DNA of 44,122 nucleotides from Brasilonema sp. UFV-L1 (GCF_012912105.1 NZ_QMEA01000041.1:1-44122); one strand, 5' to 3'. Shown: positions 17,438 through 27,161, counted from the stretch's first letter. Notes: generated from the sequence alone by a model not told the origin. Program-made: numbers and translations.

Positions 17438-17806
17438 GTGATTCAGCCCCAAACTTACCTTAATGTCGCAGATAATAGCGGTGCCCGCAAACTCATGTGC
17501 ATTCGCGTATTAGGAGCAGGTAACCGCCGTTACGGCTTCATCGGTGATCGGATTATTGCCGTTGTCAAAGACGCTCAGCCAAACATGGGTGTGAAGAAGT
17601 CTGATGTTGTAGAAGCAGTCATCGTCCGCACTCGTCATCATATCAATCGAGATAGCGGTATGAGTATTCGTTTTGACGACAATGCCGCAGTCATCATCAA
17701 CAAAGATGGTAACCCCAAAGGAACACGGGTTTTTGGACCAGTAGCACGGGAACTGCGTGATAAAAACTTTACCAAAATTGTGTCTTTGGCTCCGGAGGTG
17801 CTGTAA
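17438..17806 (+). CDS. rplN: 50S ribosomal protein L14
   Basis: L14 (122 residues) sits at the subunit interface and binds the translation factor region. It has [42 protein letters not shown], and [27 protein letters not shown]. The start is GTG with GGGAG in front. Its stop overlaps the rplX start by one base. Confidence 0.97.
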   Translation: MIQPQTYLNVADNSGARKLMCIRVLGAGNRRYGFIGDRIIAVVKDAQPNMGVKKSDVVEAVIVRTRHHINRDSGMSIRFDDNAAVIINKDGNPKGTRVFGPVARELRDKNFTKIVSLAPEVL

Positions 17807-18159
17807 TGGCAAGCAAGAAAAAAGAGCAACCAAGATTTTTCAAAATGCACGTCAAAACCGGAGATACTGTGCAAGTCATTGCTGGGAAAGACAAAGGCAA
17901 AGTTGCTGAAATTATCAAAACACTTCCCCAAGAAAGTAAAGTTCTTGTCAAAGGTGTAAATATGAAAACTAAGCACGTCAAACCTCAGCAAGAAGGAGAA
18001 TCTGGGCGTATTGTAACTCAGGAATACCCAATCCACAGTTCCAACGTCATGCTCTATTCCACCAAGCAAAACGTTGCCAGCCGCATCTGCTACACTTTTA
18101 CCGCAGAAGGTAAGAAAGTGAGGATGCTGAAAAAAACTGGCGAAATTCTAGATAAATAG
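17806..18159 (+). CDS. rplX: 50S ribosomal protein L24
   Basis: L24 (117 residues) is an early assembly initiator. It shows the KOW motif ([21 protein letters not shown]) and [29 protein letters not shown]. The start overlaps the stop of rplN (TAATG) with GGAGGTG in front. A 186-base spacer follows, longer than most in this part of the cluster. Confidence 0.97.
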   Translation: MASKKKEQPRFFKMHVKTGDTVQVIAGKDKGKVAEIIKTLPQESKVLVKGVNMKTKHVKPQQEGESGRIVTQEYPIHSSNVMLYSTKQNVASRICYTFTAEGKKVRMLKKTGEILDK

Positions 18160-18345
18160 TGAGTCCGGTGGGCGGGTTTCCCGACTTGTAGACGCCCTCT
18201 GGGCGGCTTCCCGTAGGATAGCACAAGCACGTCAAGTGGCAAACCCATAGGATCATTGGTCATTAATAGAAAAACAAAAGACAATAGATTTAGACTTTGG
18301 ACAATCATCCCTGACCAAGCCCAGGGATAAAAAGGACAAAAAACT
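18160..18345 (+). repeat. Repeat-derived spacer between rplX and rplE
   Basis: It contains GGGTTTCCCGAC (18174-18185, inverse of 644-655) followed by a GCCCTCTGGGCGGCTTCCCGTAGG palindromic block. These blocks occur scattered in cyanobacterial intergenic DNA. No gene is seen; AAAGGA precedes rplE. Confidence 0.65.
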
Positions 18346-18894
18346 ATGGCAACAACAAGACTGAAAACTCTATATAAAGAGACAATTGTCCCGAAACTGA
18401 TGCAACAGTTTCAATACGCCAACATTCATCAAGTGCCGAAGTTGGTGAAAGTCACTGTTAACCGGGGTTTAGGGGAAGCATCTCAAAATGCGAAAGCGCT
18501 GGAAGCATCTTTAAGTGAGATCGCGCTGATTACCGGTCAAAAACCAGTTGTGACGCGAGCGAAAAAGGCGATCGCGGGCTTCAAAATTCGTCAAGGCATG
18601 CCAGTTGGTATCATGGTGACCTTAAGAAGCGAAAGAATGTATGCCTTTCTTGATCGTCTCATAAATCTGTCACTACCAAGAATCCGAGACTTTCGCGGTA
18701 TCAGTCCCAAAAGCTTTGATGGTCGCGGCAATTATACTTTAGGCGTCAGAGAGCAACTCATTTTCCCAGAAATTGAGTATGACAAAATTGACCAAATTCG
18801 TGGTATGGATATTTCCATCATCACCACGGCAAAGAATGACGAAGAGGGCCGCGCTTTACTTAAAGAAATGGGAATGCCTTTTCGGGATCAATAA
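18346..18894 (+). CDS. rplE: 50S ribosomal protein L5
   Basis: L5 (182 residues) binds 5S rRNA and contacts P-site tRNA. It has [18 protein letters not shown], then [42 protein letters not shown], and [20 protein letters not shown]. The length is usual. It is followed 20 bases later by rpsH. Confidence 0.98.
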   Translation: MATTRLKTLYKETIVPKLMQQFQYANIHQVPKLVKVTVNRGLGEASQNAKALEASLSEIALITGQKPVVTRAKKAIAGFKIRQGMPVGIMVTLRSERMYAFLDRLINLSLPRIRDFRGISPKSFDGRGNYTLGVREQLIFPEIEYDKIDQIRGMDISIITTAKNDEEGRALLKEMGMPFRDQ

Positions 18895-18914
18895 GTTCAT
18901 CTAAAGAGGAAACG

Positions 18915-19316
18915 ATGGCGGTTAACGACACAATTGCAGATATGCTCACGCGCATCCGCAATGCGAACATGGCGCGGCATCAAACGACACAAGTGCCATC
19001 CACAAAAATGACTCGTAGCATCGCAAAAGTCCTGCGGGAAGAAGGTTTTATTGGTGAGTTTGAAGAAGCAGGAGAAGGAGTGAAGCGCAATCTGGTGATT
19101 GCTTTGAAATACAAGGGCAAAAATCGCCAGCCTCTGATCACTACCCTCAAGCGAGTAAGTAAACCTGGTTTGCGCGTTTACTCCAATAAAAAAGAACTAC
19201 CAAGAGTACTAGGCGGTATCGGTATTGCCATTATTTCTACATCAAGTGGCATTATGACTGACCGGGAAGCACGGCGTCAGAACTTGGGTGGTGAAGTACT
19301 GTGCTACGTTTGGTAG
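18915..19316 (+). CDS. rpsH: 30S ribosomal protein S8
   Basis: S8 (133 residues) binds the central domain of 16S rRNA. It starts [21 protein letters not shown] and ends [33 protein letters not shown] precedes the ATG. In E. coli S8 is the repressor of its operon; no copy of that binding site could be recognised here by eye. TCATTAG heptamers begin directly after its stop. Confidence 0.97.
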   Translation: MAVNDTIADMLTRIRNANMARHQTTQVPSTKMTRSIAKVLREEGFIGEFEEAGEGVKRNLVIALKYKGKNRQPLITTLKRVSKPGLRVYSNKKELPRVLGGIGIAIISTSSGIMTDREARRQNLGGEVLCYVW

Positions 19317-19396
19317 TCATTAGTCATGAATGATTGACTTTTCGACTTAAGACTTAGAACTCAGGATTCAAGACTCACAAGAAAGGACACAAAGTT

Positions 19397-19945
19397 ATGT
19401 CTCGAATTGGTAAACGCCCAATTACAATTCCTGCTAAAGTGCAAGTGACCATTGATGGCACAAAAGTGCTTGTCAAAGGTCCTAAAGGAGAACTTTCTCG
19501 CGATTTGCCTCCCCATGTCATCGTCTCCCAAGAAGGAGAAATCTTGCAGGTCAACCGTCGCGATGAATCTCGCACCTCTCGCCAAATGCACGGTTTATGC
19601 CGCACTTTGGTCGCCAATATGGTTGAGGGAGTTTCCAAAGGGTTTCAACGTCGTTTGGAAATTCAAGGGGTTGGCTACCGGGCACAAGTTCAAGGTCGTA
19701 ACCTGGTTTTGAACATGGGCTATAGCCATCAAGTGCAAATCCCACCACCTGAAGGAATTCAGTTTGCTGTGGAAAATAATACTAACGTTATTGTCAGCGG
19801 CCATGACAAAGAAGTGGTAGGCAACACAGCAGCTAGAATTCGCGCTGTACGCTCACCAGAGCCTTACAAAGGCAAAGGTATTCGTTACGCTGGTGAAATG
19901 GTCAGACGTAAAGCTGGTAAGACTGGTGGTAAGGGCAAGAAGTAA
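19397..19945 (+). CDS. rplF: 50S ribosomal protein L6
   Basis: L6 (182 residues) sits near the factor-binding base of the stalk. It has [20 protein letters not shown], the duplicated fold, and the C-terminal [36 protein letters not shown] precedes the ATG. The gap to rplR is 2 bases. Confidence 0.98.
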   Translation: MSRIGKRPITIPAKVQVTIDGTKVLVKGPKGELSRDLPPHVIVSQEGEILQVNRRDESRTSRQMHGLCRTLVANMVEGVSKGFQRRLEIQGVGYRAQVQGRNLVLNMGYSHQVQIPPPEGIQFAVENNTNVIVSGHDKEVVGNTAARIRAVRSPEPYKGKGIRYAGEMVRRKAGKTGGKGKK

Positions 19946-19947
19946 AA

Positions 19948-20310
19948 ATGAAAAGTACTCGTAAAGAATCTAGGGAGCGTCGTCAGAGACGGATTCGTGG
20001 CAAAGTTGATGGTTCTAGTGAGCGTCCACGGTTAGCGGTATTTCGCTCCCACCAACATATTTATGCTCAAATCATAGATGATACCAAGCATCACACCTTG
20101 GTAGCAGCTTCAACTTTAGAACCAGAGTTGAAATCTAAATTAACTGCGGGTTCAAACTGCCAAGCTTCAGTAGAAGTCGGCAAATTGATCGCAGTTCGCT
20201 CTTTAGAAAAAGGTATCACCAAAGTCGTCTTTGACCGAGGTGGGAACCTTTACCACGGTCGCGTCAAAGCACTAGCAGAAGCAGCTCGCGAAGCTGGTTT
20301 GGAGTTCTAA
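19948..20310 (+). CDS. rplR: 50S ribosomal protein L18
   Basis: L18 (120 residues) binds 5S rRNA with L5. It shows [32 protein letters not shown] and [27 protein letters not shown]. It starts 2 bases after rplF. The following spacer holds a five-copy heptamer array. Confidence 0.97.
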   Translation: MKSTRKESRERRQRRIRGKVDGSSERPRLAVFRSHQHIYAQIIDDTKHHTLVAASTLEPELKSKLTAGSNCQASVEVGKLIAVRSLEKGITKVVFDRGGNLYHGRVKALAEAAREAGLEF

Positions 20311-20315
20311 GTGAG

Positions 20316-20350
20316 TCATTGGTCATTAGTCATTAGTCATTGGTCATTAG
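20316..20350 (+). repeat. Five tandem heptamers TCATTRG after rplR
   Basis: TCATTGG, TCATTAG, TCATTAG, TCATTGG, TCATTAG follow each other without gaps, starting five bases after the rplR stop. AAATGACTATTGG further on can pair back with them. This is the short-tandem-repeat class known from filamentous cyanobacteria. Confidence 0.92.
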
Positions 20351-20419
20351 TAAAAAAAGGACAAATGACTATTGGATTTTGAACAAAGGGCAATTGACTC
20401 ATAACACGAGGTAATTAAA

Positions 20420-20944
20420 ATGGCAACTGGTCGTCGTAAAGCTAACCGTACAAAAAAAGAAGAAATCACCTGGCAAGAGCGGGTTATCCAAATCCGACGA
20501 GTCAGCAAAGTCGTTAAGGGAGGTAAAAAACTAAGCTTCCGCGCGATTGTTGTTGTGGGTAACGAACGCGGTCAAGTTGGCGTAGGAGTCGGCAAAGCCT
20601 CAGATGTGATTGGTGCTGTAAAAAAAGGCGTCGCTGACGGCAAAAAGCATCTCATTGAAATTCCTATGACCAAATCCAATTCTATACCCCATCCGATTAA
20701 TGGCATTGGTGGTGGTGCTAAGGTGATTATGCGACCGGCTGCACCAGGTACTGGAGTTATTGCCGGTGGTGCTGTCCGTACAGTACTGGAATTGGCAGGA
20801 GTTCGTAATATCCTCGCTAAGCAACTCGGCTCAAATAATCCTCTCAATAATGCAAGAGCTGCTGTTAATGCCCTATCTACTTTGCGGACTTTTGCAGAAG
20901 TTGCTGAAGATCGGGGCATTCCTGTTGAAAATCTCTATATTTAG
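20420..20944 (+). CDS. rpsE: 30S ribosomal protein S5
   Basis: S5 (174 residues) lies at the mRNA entry and affects fidelity. It has the double-stranded-RNA-binding fold start ([30 protein letters not shown]), [20 protein letters not shown], and [30 protein letters not shown] precedes the ATG. Its stop TAG directly touches a three-copy heptamer run (20945-20965). Confidence 0.98.
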   Translation: MATGRRKANRTKKEEITWQERVIQIRRVSKVVKGGKKLSFRAIVVVGNERGQVGVGVGKASDVIGAVKKGVADGKKHLIEIPMTKSNSIPHPINGIGGGAKVIMRPAAPGTGVIAGGAVRTVLELAGVRNILAKQLGSNNPLNNARAAVNALSTLRTFAEVAEDRGIPVENLYI

Positions 20945-20965
20945 TCATTGGTCATTGGTCATTAG
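20945..20965 (+). repeat. Three tandem heptamers TCATTRG abutting the rpsE stop
   Basis: TCATTGG, TCATTGG and TCATTAG begin at the base right after the TAG stop. GACTAATG about 20 bases on is complementary to CATTAGTC, so a stem can form in the transcript. Confidence 0.9.
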
Positions 20966-21024
20966 TCCTAAGTAGATGACAAATGACTAATGATTAATCA
21001 CAAATTCTACATAAGGTTTCGACT

Positions 21025-21471
21025 ATGAGACTCACTGATGTTCGTCCTCAAAAAGGCTCAAAAAAACGTCCCCGTCGTTTAGGTAGAGGTGTTTCTGCCG
21101 GTCAGGGTGCTAGTGCTGGTAAAGGTATGCGTGGTCAAAAAGCACGTTCAGGCGGCAGCACACGACCCGGATTTGAAGGTGGTCAACAGCCATTGTACCG
21201 CCGGATACCCAAGTTGAAGGGCTTCCCTCTGGTTAATCGTAAGAAGTACACTACGATTAATGTAGAAAAGCTAGCTTCCCTCCCTGCAAATACAGAAGTC
21301 ACACTGACCTCGTTAAAAGAAGCAGGTATCCTGACTGCTAGTCGAGGACCTTTGAAGATTCTAGGGGATGGAGAATTGAGCGTTCCGCTCAAGGTGCAAG
21401 CAGCAGCTTTTACAGGTACAGCTCGTAGCAAAATTGAGGCGGCGGGTGGAAGTTGCGAAGTATTAGAGTGA
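21025..21471 (+). CDS. rplO: 50S ribosomal protein L15
   Basis: L15 (148 residues) is a late assembly protein. It starts [22 protein letters not shown] and has [42 protein letters not shown]. It ends with the usual [13 protein letters not shown] precedes the ATG. secY follows after 71 bases. Confidence 0.97.
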   Translation: MRLTDVRPQKGSKKRPRRLGRGVSAGQGASAGKGMRGQKARSGGSTRPGFEGGQQPLYRRIPKLKGFPLVNRKKYTTINVEKLASLPANTEVTLTSLKEAGILTASRGPLKILGDGELSVPLKVQAAAFTGTARSKIEAAGGSCEVLE

Positions 21472-21542
21472 GCTAGAACAGCACACCTATGACAAGTCCT
21501 ACTCCAATCTAGCGCCTTACTTAACTAGCAAGGTAGCCCTTT

Positions 21543-22856
21543 ATGATCAGTCGAGACAAAGCCCCAACGGCTCAAGAAACTTTTATGCAGATGGCGCAAG
21601 CAGCAGGGCTGCGAGGCCGACTGCTTGTGACTCTGGGTATTTTATTTTTGATTCGTCTGGGTATACATTTGCCAATACCAGGTATTAATCGAGACGAATT
21701 TGCCAGAGCTATCCAGAGTGATAACCAAATCTTAAGCTTTTTGGATATCTTTTCCGGAGGCGGACTTTCTGCTTTGGGAGTCTTTGCCTTAGGTATTTTG
21801 CCTTACATTAATGCCTCAATCATTATCCAATTGCTCACCGCTGCTATCCCAGCTTTAGAAAATTTACAGAAAAATGAAGGCGAAGCAGGACGGCGGAAGA
21901 TTTCCCAAATTACACGCTATGTTTCTTTGGGTTGGGGGATTGTTCAAAGCGTCTTCTTGGCGTCGTTCTGGCTTAAACCTTTTGCCTATAGCTATGGACC
22001 GATTTTCATTATTGAGACGGCGCTGGCTCTGGTAGCTGGTTCGATGTTCGTCATGTGGGCATCAGAAGTAATTACAGAGCGAGGCGTTGGTAATGGAGCA
22101 TCTTTGTTGATTTTTGTCAATATTGTAGCAACATTGCCAAAATCTTTAGGCGACACAATCGATTTTGTACAAAGCGGAAACCGGGAAACAGTAGGTCGAG
22201 TTATTGTGCTACTGCTGCTTTTCTTAGTGACGATTATTGGTATTGTGTTTGTACAGGAAGGAATCCGCCGTATCCCAATTATTTCAGCCCGTCGCCAAGT
22301 TGGTAGACGAATTTTTGCAGAGCAGCGTAACTACTTACCCTTGCGACTCAATCAAGGGGGCGTGATGCCAATTATCTTTGCTGCTGCAATTTTGAGTTTG
22401 CCACTGTTGGCACAGAACTTTATCAATAATCCAGAATATTCGAGAATTGTTAACACTTATCTCATACCTGGCGGTTCTGGGGCTTGGGTTTATGCCCTTG
22501 TTTACCTGGTTTCTATCGTGTTCTTTAGCTACTTCTATTCTTCTTTGATTGTCAACCCAGTTGATGTAGCTCAGAACCTGAAGAAAATGGGTTCTAGTAT
22601 TCCTGGTATTCGTCCAGGAAAAGCAACAAGCGAGTACATTGAGCGCGTTCTGAATCGATTAACTTTTCTAGGTGCGATCTTTTTGGGCTTGATTGCTATT
22701 ATTCCTACTGCGGTTGAAAGTGCTTTAAATGTACGAACCTTTAGGGGACTAGGCGCTACCTCTTTGTTAATTTTGGTTGGTGTCGCAATTGATACGTCTA
22801 AGCAAATTCAAACCTACGTTATCTCTCAGCGCTATGAAGGAATGGTGAAACAGTAG
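21543..22856 (+). CDS. secY: Preprotein translocase subunit SecY
   Basis: SecY (437 residues) is the channel of the Sec translocon in plasma and thylakoid membranes. Ten hydrophobic helices can be followed, beginning [27 protein letters not shown] (helix 1) and [21 protein letters not shown] (plug/helix 2 region). Cytoplasmic loops carry QEGIRRIPI and [25 protein letters not shown], which bind SecA and the ribosome. The stop overlaps the adk start by one base. Confidence 0.98.
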   Translation: MISRDKAPTAQETFMQMAQAAGLRGRLLVTLGILFLIRLGIHLPIPGINRDEFARAIQSDNQILSFLDIFSGGGLSALGVFALGILPYINASIIIQLLTAAIPALENLQKNEGEAGRRKISQITRYVSLGWGIVQSVFLASFWLKPFAYSYGPIFIIETALALVAGSMFVMWASEVITERGVGNGASLLIFVNIVATLPKSLGDTIDFVQSGNRETVGRVIVLLLLFLVTIIGIVFVQEGIRRIPIISARRQVGRRIFAEQRNYLPLRLNQGGVMPIIFAAAILSLPLLAQNFINNPEYSRIVNTYLIPGGSGAWVYALVYLVSIVFFSYFYSSLIVNPVDVAQNLKKMGSSIPGIRPGKATSEYIERVLNRLTFLGAIFLGLIAIIPTAVESALNVRTFRGLGATSLLILVGVAIDTSKQIQTYVISQRYEGMVKQ

Positions 22857-23410
22857 TGACACGAATCATCTTCTTGGGACCACCTGGAGCTGGTAAAGGA
22901 ACTCAAGCGAAAACCTTAGCTGACGATTGCAATATTCCTCATATTTCTACAGGTGACATACTGCGTCAGGCCCTCAAAGACCAAACTGCTTTGGGTGTTA
23001 AAGCTCAAAGTTATATGGATAAAGGCGAGTTGGTTCCCGACGAACTTGTGCAAGAAATGGTGCAGGAACGTCTGAGCCAAGTTGATACGAAATCAGGTTG
23101 GATTCTTGATGGCTTTCCCCGCACTGTTAGTCAAGCAGTTTTTTTAGAGGAATTACTGCGAAAGCTCAACCAGCATGGTGAAAAAGTCATCAATCTGGAA
23201 GTACCAGATGAAACTGTGATCGCGCGATTGCTAGAACGAGGTCGAAAAGATGACTCACAAGAGGTTATCCGTCATCGCTTGGAAGTTTACCGCTCACAAA
23301 CGGCACCCTTGATTGACTTTTACAGCAGTCGCCAGACTCTCGTCAGTATCAACGGTAATCAGTCCCTAGAAGAAGTCACTGCTGAATTAAAAAAGGTCAT
23401 TGCATCTTAG
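22856..23410 (+). CDS. adk: Adenylate kinase (short form)
   Basis: The 184-residue enzyme converts ATP and AMP to two ADP. It has the P-loop [18 protein letters not shown] (AMP binding), [14 protein letters not shown], and a short lid ([21 protein letters not shown]) without the zinc-finger insert of the longer type. The start is GTG overlapping the last base of the secY stop, so the pair is translationally coupled. A 202-base gap separates it from infA. Confidence 0.96.
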   Translation: MTRIIFLGPPGAGKGTQAKTLADDCNIPHISTGDILRQALKDQTALGVKAQSYMDKGELVPDELVQEMVQERLSQVDTKSGWILDGFPRTVSQAVFLEELLRKLNQHGEKVINLEVPDETVIARLLERGRKDDSQEVIRHRLEVYRSQTAPLIDFYSSRQTLVSINGNQSLEEVTAELKKVIAS

Positions 23411-23612
23411 AACGGGGGAGTAGGTGACAGGTTAAAGGTGACACGCTTTTTTCAATTCCTTGTACCCAGCACCCTATTCCCTCCTCAGCAGATGTATGTC
23501 AATCTTGGATAAGATATATTAATAGACTGTTGATATATTCTCCGAAATATGTTCATCTGCAAATGACGAGTGGCTGTAACAAAGTCGGAGACTGTTGAGT
23601 TGAGGAAAAAAC

Positions 23613-23837
23613 TTGTCTAAACAAGATTTGATAGAAATGGAAGGCACGGTCACCGAGTCCCTGCCAAACGCAATGTTTCGTGTTGATTTAGATAACGGCT
23701 TCAATGTCTTAGCTCACATTTCTGGCAAGATTCGCCGTAACTATATCAAAATATTACCTGGCGATCGCGTCAAAGTGGAGCTCACGCCTTACGATCTGAC
23801 AAAAGGCAGGATTACTTATCGACTGCGTAAGAAATAG
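23613..23837 (+). CDS. infA: Translation initiation factor IF-1 (TTG start)
   Basis: IF-1 (74 residues) is an OB-fold protein occupying the A site during initiation. It reads [73 protein letters not shown] across the mature protein in pieces (start [12 protein letters not shown]; end [10 protein letters not shown]). The start is TTG with GAGG seven bases before. No in-frame ATG or GTG would keep the conserved first residues. The rare start could make its synthesis sensitive to initiation fidelity, which is only an inference. Confidence 0.96.
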
Positions 23838-23949
23838 GTCACTTTCAAACTCTTCTTGGGAGGTTCAACAAAACTATGTAAAAAATATTACCATAAAATC
23901 TGTTTTGAGATTTAACAACCATTTTAATGATTAATTAATCAGAAGATGT

Positions 23950-23955
23950 TATAAT
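23950..23955 (+). promoter_or_regulatory. Possible -10 box (TATAAT) upstream of rpmJ
   Basis: A perfect TATAAT lies 28 bases before the rpmJ start in an A/T-rich gap of 145 bases. The -35 region (about 23926-23932, AATGATT) is weak. An internal promoter for rpmJ-rpsM-rpsK-rpoA is possible. Confidence 0.35.
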
Positions 23956-23982
23956 TAACCATTTGGAGTCAAAAGAAAAAGC

Positions 23983-24096
23983 ATGAAAGTCAGAGCTTCT
24001 GTCAAGAAAATCTGTGAAAAGTGTAACGTGATCAGACGTCGTGGTCGCGTCATGGTGATTTGTGTGAATCCCAAGCATAAACAGCGCCAAGGGTAA
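23983..24096 (+). CDS. rpmJ: 50S ribosomal protein L36
   Basis: This 37-residue gene starts [15 protein letters not shown] and continues [20 protein letters not shown]. The zinc ligands are CEKC, a further Cys and the final His (C-x2-C ... C-x4-H), so this is the zinc-binding C+ type of L36. GGAG lies upstream at 23965-23968. It occupies its usual place between infA and rpsM. Confidence 0.97.
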   Translation: MKVRASVKKICEKCNVIRRRGRVMVICVNPKHKQRQG

Positions 24097-24195
24097 CACA
24101 ACGAAAAACGAACAGTCATCCGGGAAAGTCATCCAAATAACTGCTGACTGACAAAAGATACACTATTAGCTTTAAGGAATAGGGAGACACGAGTT

Positions 24196-24576
24196 GTGGC
24201 ACGTATTGCCGGAGTAGACCTTCCACGTGACAAGCGCGTTGAAATCGGTCTAACTTATATCTATGGAATTGGATTATCTCTGTCAAAGGAGATTTTAGCA
24301 GCCACGAGTGTCAACCCTGATACTCGTGTCAAAGACCTGAGCGACGCTGACGTAGCAGCCCTGCGGGCAGAAATAGAAGAAAACTACCAAGTTGAAGGTG
24401 ATCTAAGGCGCTTGGAAGCATTGAACATCAAGCGCTTAATCGAGATTGGCACTTACAGGGGTCGTCGCCACCGCATGGGCTTACCAGTGAGAGGACAAAG
24501 AACTCGTACCAATGCCAGAACTCGCCGAGGAAGACGGCAGACGGTGGCTGGTAAGAAGAAAGCCCCATCCAAGTAA
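24196..24576 (+). CDS. rpsM: 30S ribosomal protein S13
   Basis: S13 (126 residues) bridges to the large subunit at the head. It begins [25 protein letters not shown] and ends with the basic [25 protein letters not shown] and a Lys-rich tail. The start is GTG with GGGAG in front. Confidence 0.97.
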   Translation: MARIAGVDLPRDKRVEIGLTYIYGIGLSLSKEILAATSVNPDTRVKDLSDADVAALRAEIEENYQVEGDLRRLEALNIKRLIEIGTYRGRRHRMGLPVRGQRTRTNARTRRGRRQTVAGKKKAPSK

Positions 24577-24624
24577 TTCTTTCTACGTTAAAGCAATACT
24601 TATCCTAATTTAATTAAGTGCGAT

Positions 24625-25023
24625 ATGGCGCGACAACAAAGCGGTAAGAAACCCGGAAGCAAAAAGCAGAAACGCAATGTTCCAAATGGGGTTGCCTACA
24701 TCCAGTCTACTTTCAACAATAGCATTGTTACCATTAGCGATCAAAACGGAGATGTCATCTCCTGGGCAAGTGCTGGGTCTAGCGGTTTTAAGGGAGCAAA
24801 AAAGGGTACTCCTTTTGCGGCTCAGACCGCAGCCGAAAGTGCAGCACGTCGAGCAATCGACCAAGGAATGCGTCAAATAGAGGTCATGGTGAGTGGTCCT
24901 GGAGCTGGTCGAGAAACTGCGATTCGGGCACTGCAAGGAGCAGGACTGGAAATTACATTAATTCGTGATATTACCCCGATTCCTCATAACGGCTGTCGTC
25001 CGCCCAAACGCCGCCGAGTCTAA
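24625..25023 (+). CDS. rpsK: 30S ribosomal protein S11
   Basis: S11 (132 residues) lines the platform near the E site. It has [56 protein letters not shown], and the C-terminal [18 protein letters not shown]. No strong Shine-Dalgarno is visible before the ATG. The 353-base spacer to rpoA is the longest with strong structure inside this half of the cluster. Confidence 0.97.
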   Translation: MARQQSGKKPGSKKQKRNVPNGVAYIQSTFNNSIVTISDQNGDVISWASAGSSGFKGAKKGTPFAAQTAAESAARRAIDQGMRQIEVMVSGPGAGRETAIRALQGAGLEITLIRDITPIPHNGCRPPKRRRV

Positions 25024-25376
25024 AGACAATTTGTGAAGTAGTGAGGGTAGTTAACAAACCAGAATCATCCAAAGCGAATCGTAGTCATCCGACAAACCCC
25101 AGACGACCTGCAAAGGTAAACGTTATCTCGGTCATAACACCTGTAAATGCTTGGCGGTTTAAGCTGTTGTTGCTTGCAGTTAAAAAGATGAAATTCATAG
25201 TGTTTAAGTCAGTGCTGCAAGCCAAAGGCGCCGAGATAACTTGTCGAGGCAAACATTACTTAGCAATAAGGATGATTGAAGAAATCATGTCTAATATAGT
25301 TTTCACCAAAATTTAGTGTCGGTCAAAATCATAAATTTGTCTGCTAGCAGGACTTGAGATGAAGGGAGGCTACCCC
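25024..25376 (+). promoter_or_regulatory. Structured spacer between rpsK and rpoA
   Basis: GTTATCTCGG (25122-25131) is exactly complementary to CCGAGATAAC (25231-25240). Inside, GCTTGCAG (25172-25179) pairs with CTGCAAGC (25215-25222). The two stems nest. The 91-codon open frame over this part (GTG at 25041) has no recognisable protein and crosses both arms, so I do not call it a gene. The right end holds the rpoA Shine-Dalgarno (AAGGGAGG). Could be a regulatory RNA fold or an old palindromic insertion. Confidence 0.55.
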
Positions 25377-26324
25377 GTGGCGCAGTTTCAAATTGAATGT
25401 GTAGAGTCAAGTACTGAGGATAATAGAAGTAACCACAGTAAATTTGTCATAGAACCTCTAGAACGCGGTCAAGGAACAACAGTTGGCAATGCTCTCAGAC
25501 GCGTATTACTTTCCAACCTGGAGGGGACAGCAGTCACAGCAGTTCGGATCGCAGGCGTCACACACGAGTTCGCCACCGTTCCGGGTGTACGGGAAGACGT
25601 GCTAGAAATCCTGATGAAAATGAAGGAAGTTATCCTCAAAAGTTACTCCTCTCAACCCCAGATTGGTCGATTACTCGTTACAGGCCCAGCAACAGTAACT
25701 TCGGCACATTTTGATTTGCCTAGTGAAGTCGAAGTCATCGATCCAACCCAGTATGTAGCGACTATCGCTGAAGGTGGGAAGCTGGAAATGGAATTTCGGA
25801 TTGAGAGAGGCAAAGGATATCGCACTGTAGAGCGAGGTCGTGAAGAAGCGACATCTTTGGACTTTCTCCAAATCGACTCAGTATTTATGCCAGTGCGGAA
25901 AGTCAACTATAGCGTTGAAGAAACTCGTGGAGATAGTGGGATTCCAAAAGACAGATTACTTTTGGAAGTTTGGACAAATGGTAGTCTCAACCCCCAAGAA
26001 GCGCTTTCCTCTGCCGCTACCATACTGGTGGATTTATTTAATCCGTTGAAAGATATATCACTTGACACACCAGACGTAGGCGCAGTAATTCCAGAGGACC
26101 CAACAGCTCAGATTCCTATCGAAGAACTGCAGCTTTCTGTAAGAGCTTATAACTGTCTCAAACGGGCACAAGTGAACTCTGTTGCTGACTTGTTGGACTA
26201 TACCCAAGAAGACCTGTTAGAAATAAAAAACTTTGGTCAGAAGTCAGCGGAAGAGGTCGTTGAAGCTCTACAGCGACGTTTGGGAATCACCTTAGCGACT
26301 GAAAGAGCTAACAAACACACCTAA
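25377..26324 (+). CDS. rpoA: DNA-directed RNA polymerase subunit alpha
   Basis: Alpha (315 residues) dimerises to start RNA polymerase assembly and its C-terminal domain binds UP elements and activators. The N-terminal domain has AQFQIECVESS, RGQGTTVGNALRRVLLSNLEGTAVTAVRI, and EEATSLDFLQIDSVFMPVRKVNYSVE. The C-terminal domain has LSVRAYNCLKRAQVNSVADLL and LLEIKNFGQKSAEEVVEAL. I chose the GTG at 25377 because GGGAGG sits seven bases upstream and the protein then has the standard cyanobacterial length. An ATG at 25359 is in frame but has no site. Confidence 0.97.
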   Translation: MAQFQIECVESSTEDNRSNHSKFVIEPLERGQGTTVGNALRRVLLSNLEGTAVTAVRIAGVTHEFATVPGVREDVLEILMKMKEVILKSYSSQPQIGRLLVTGPATVTSAHFDLPSEVEVIDPTQYVATIAEGGKLEMEFRIERGKGYRTVERGREEATSLDFLQIDSVFMPVRKVNYSVEETRGDSGIPKDRLLLEVWTNGSLNPQEALSSAATILVDLFNPLKDISLDTPDVGAVIPEDPTAQIPIEELQLSVRAYNCLKRAQVNSVADLLDYTQEDLLEIKNFGQKSAEEVVEALQRRLGITLATERANKHT

Positions 26325-26738
26325 AACTGGTTATTAGTTAGTGGTGAGTGGTTAGTAAAACAACCCTTCGGGTATGCCCAGTAGGTACGACCGGGAGCGA
26401 TCGCCGCAATTATTCGCAGCGTCTTTAGAGGGAGCGCGTGTAGGTTTGCGATAAATGCGGACACACGTTAGACAGGGATTTGAACGCTGCAATTAACTTA
26501 TCGCGCAGGGCTTTGGCGTGAATGCTTGTCGTTAGCGCAGCGGCGCGTTAGCGCGGGATAGCCGCTCCCATGCTCCCGATGAAACAAGAAATAAAGTCTA
26601 GGTTTGTCTAGGTTTTATATAGCAGATACAGACACACTACACGAACGACAAACGCCAGTTACTACAACGGGAGGAACCCTCCAACGCACTGACTCACTAA
26701 CAACTAACAACTAACAACTAACACGAGTAAGAAAGACT
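26325..26738 (+). other. Spacer rpoA-rplQ with insertion remnants
   Basis: The 414-base gap contains a tnpB tail fossil (26444-26521), palindromic GC-rich words (CGTTAGCGCAGC, CGCGTTAGCGCG at about 26547-26558), a repeated TAGGTTT pair (26599-26616), and four AACTAAC repeats (about 26698-26721). No other gene is evident. It separates two genes that are normally close. Confidence 0.6.
26444..26521 (+). pseudogene. Fossil C-terminal end of a tnpB (IS200/IS605 family)
   Basis: Reading this frame gives VCDKCGHTLDRDLNAAINLS and then RRALA and a TGA. The second half of a zinc ribbon (C-x2-C) directly followed by D-R-D-x-N-A-A is the hallmark end of TnpB proteins. A stop (TAG 26441-26443) lies just upstream and the rest of the protein is absent, so this is a deletion remnant. 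Confidence 0.75.
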
Positions 26739-27089
26739 ATGCGTCACCGTTGTCGGATCAACAAACTCAGCAAACCAGCGGACCAACGCCGCGCTCTATT
26801 GCGATCGCTAACCACTGAATTAATCCGTCATGGACGGATTACTACCACTTTAGCTCGAGCTAAGGTGTTGCGCTCTGAAGTGGAGAAAATGATTACTCTT
26901 GCAAAAGAAGGTTCTTTACCAGCACGCCGTCAAGCTCTCGGCTACATATACGATAAACAACTCGTTCATGCTCTGTTTGAGCAAGCTCCCACGCGGTATG
27001 GTAATCGCCAAGGTGGTTATACCCGCATTCTGCATACTATACCGCGTCGGGGAGATAATTCTAAGATGGCAATTATCGAACTCGTTTAA
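26739..27089 (+). CDS. rplQ: 50S ribosomal protein L17
   Basis: L17 (116 residues) lies near the tunnel exit. It begins [29 protein letters not shown] and has [28 protein letters not shown] and the C-terminal [21 protein letters not shown]. Its Shine-Dalgarno is weak (GAGTAAG). It follows a spacer with insertion remnants. Confidence 0.97.
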   Translation: MRHRCRINKLSKPADQRRALLRSLTTELIRHGRITTTLARAKVLRSEVEKMITLAKEGSLPARRQALGYIYDKQLVHALFEQAPTRYGNRQGGYTRILHTIPRRGDNSKMAIIELV

Positions 27090-27109
27090 ACAGATGAAGC
27101 CAGAAGGTA

Positions 27110-27137
27110 GAAGGATAAAATTTTTATCTTATCCTTC
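27110..27137 (+). repeat. Hairpin GAAGGATAA/TTATCCTTC between rplQ and truA
   Basis: GAAGGATAA (27110-27118) pairs with TTATCCTTC (27129-27137) around an A/T loop, and an alternative inner pairing GATAAA/TTTATC exists. No U-run follows, so it is more likely a dispersed palindrome or mRNA stabiliser than a terminator. Confidence 0.55.
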
Positions 27138-27161
27138 AAACTTCAGCCTCTGATTGATTCT

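Noticed and set aside
20316-20350. Heptamer array considered as a CRISPR remnant
   Set aside because: The units are contiguous without spacers and only 7 bp long; no array with unique spacers exists in this window and no cas genes are seen.
25041-25316. 91-codon frame between rpsK and rpoA
   Set aside because: It spans both arms of the nested inverted repeats, is not similar to a known protein and has no good start.
26401-26600. GC-rich palindromic words as a possible attenuator of rplQ
   Set aside because: The words match dispersed repeats and the tnpB fossil; insertion history explains them better.
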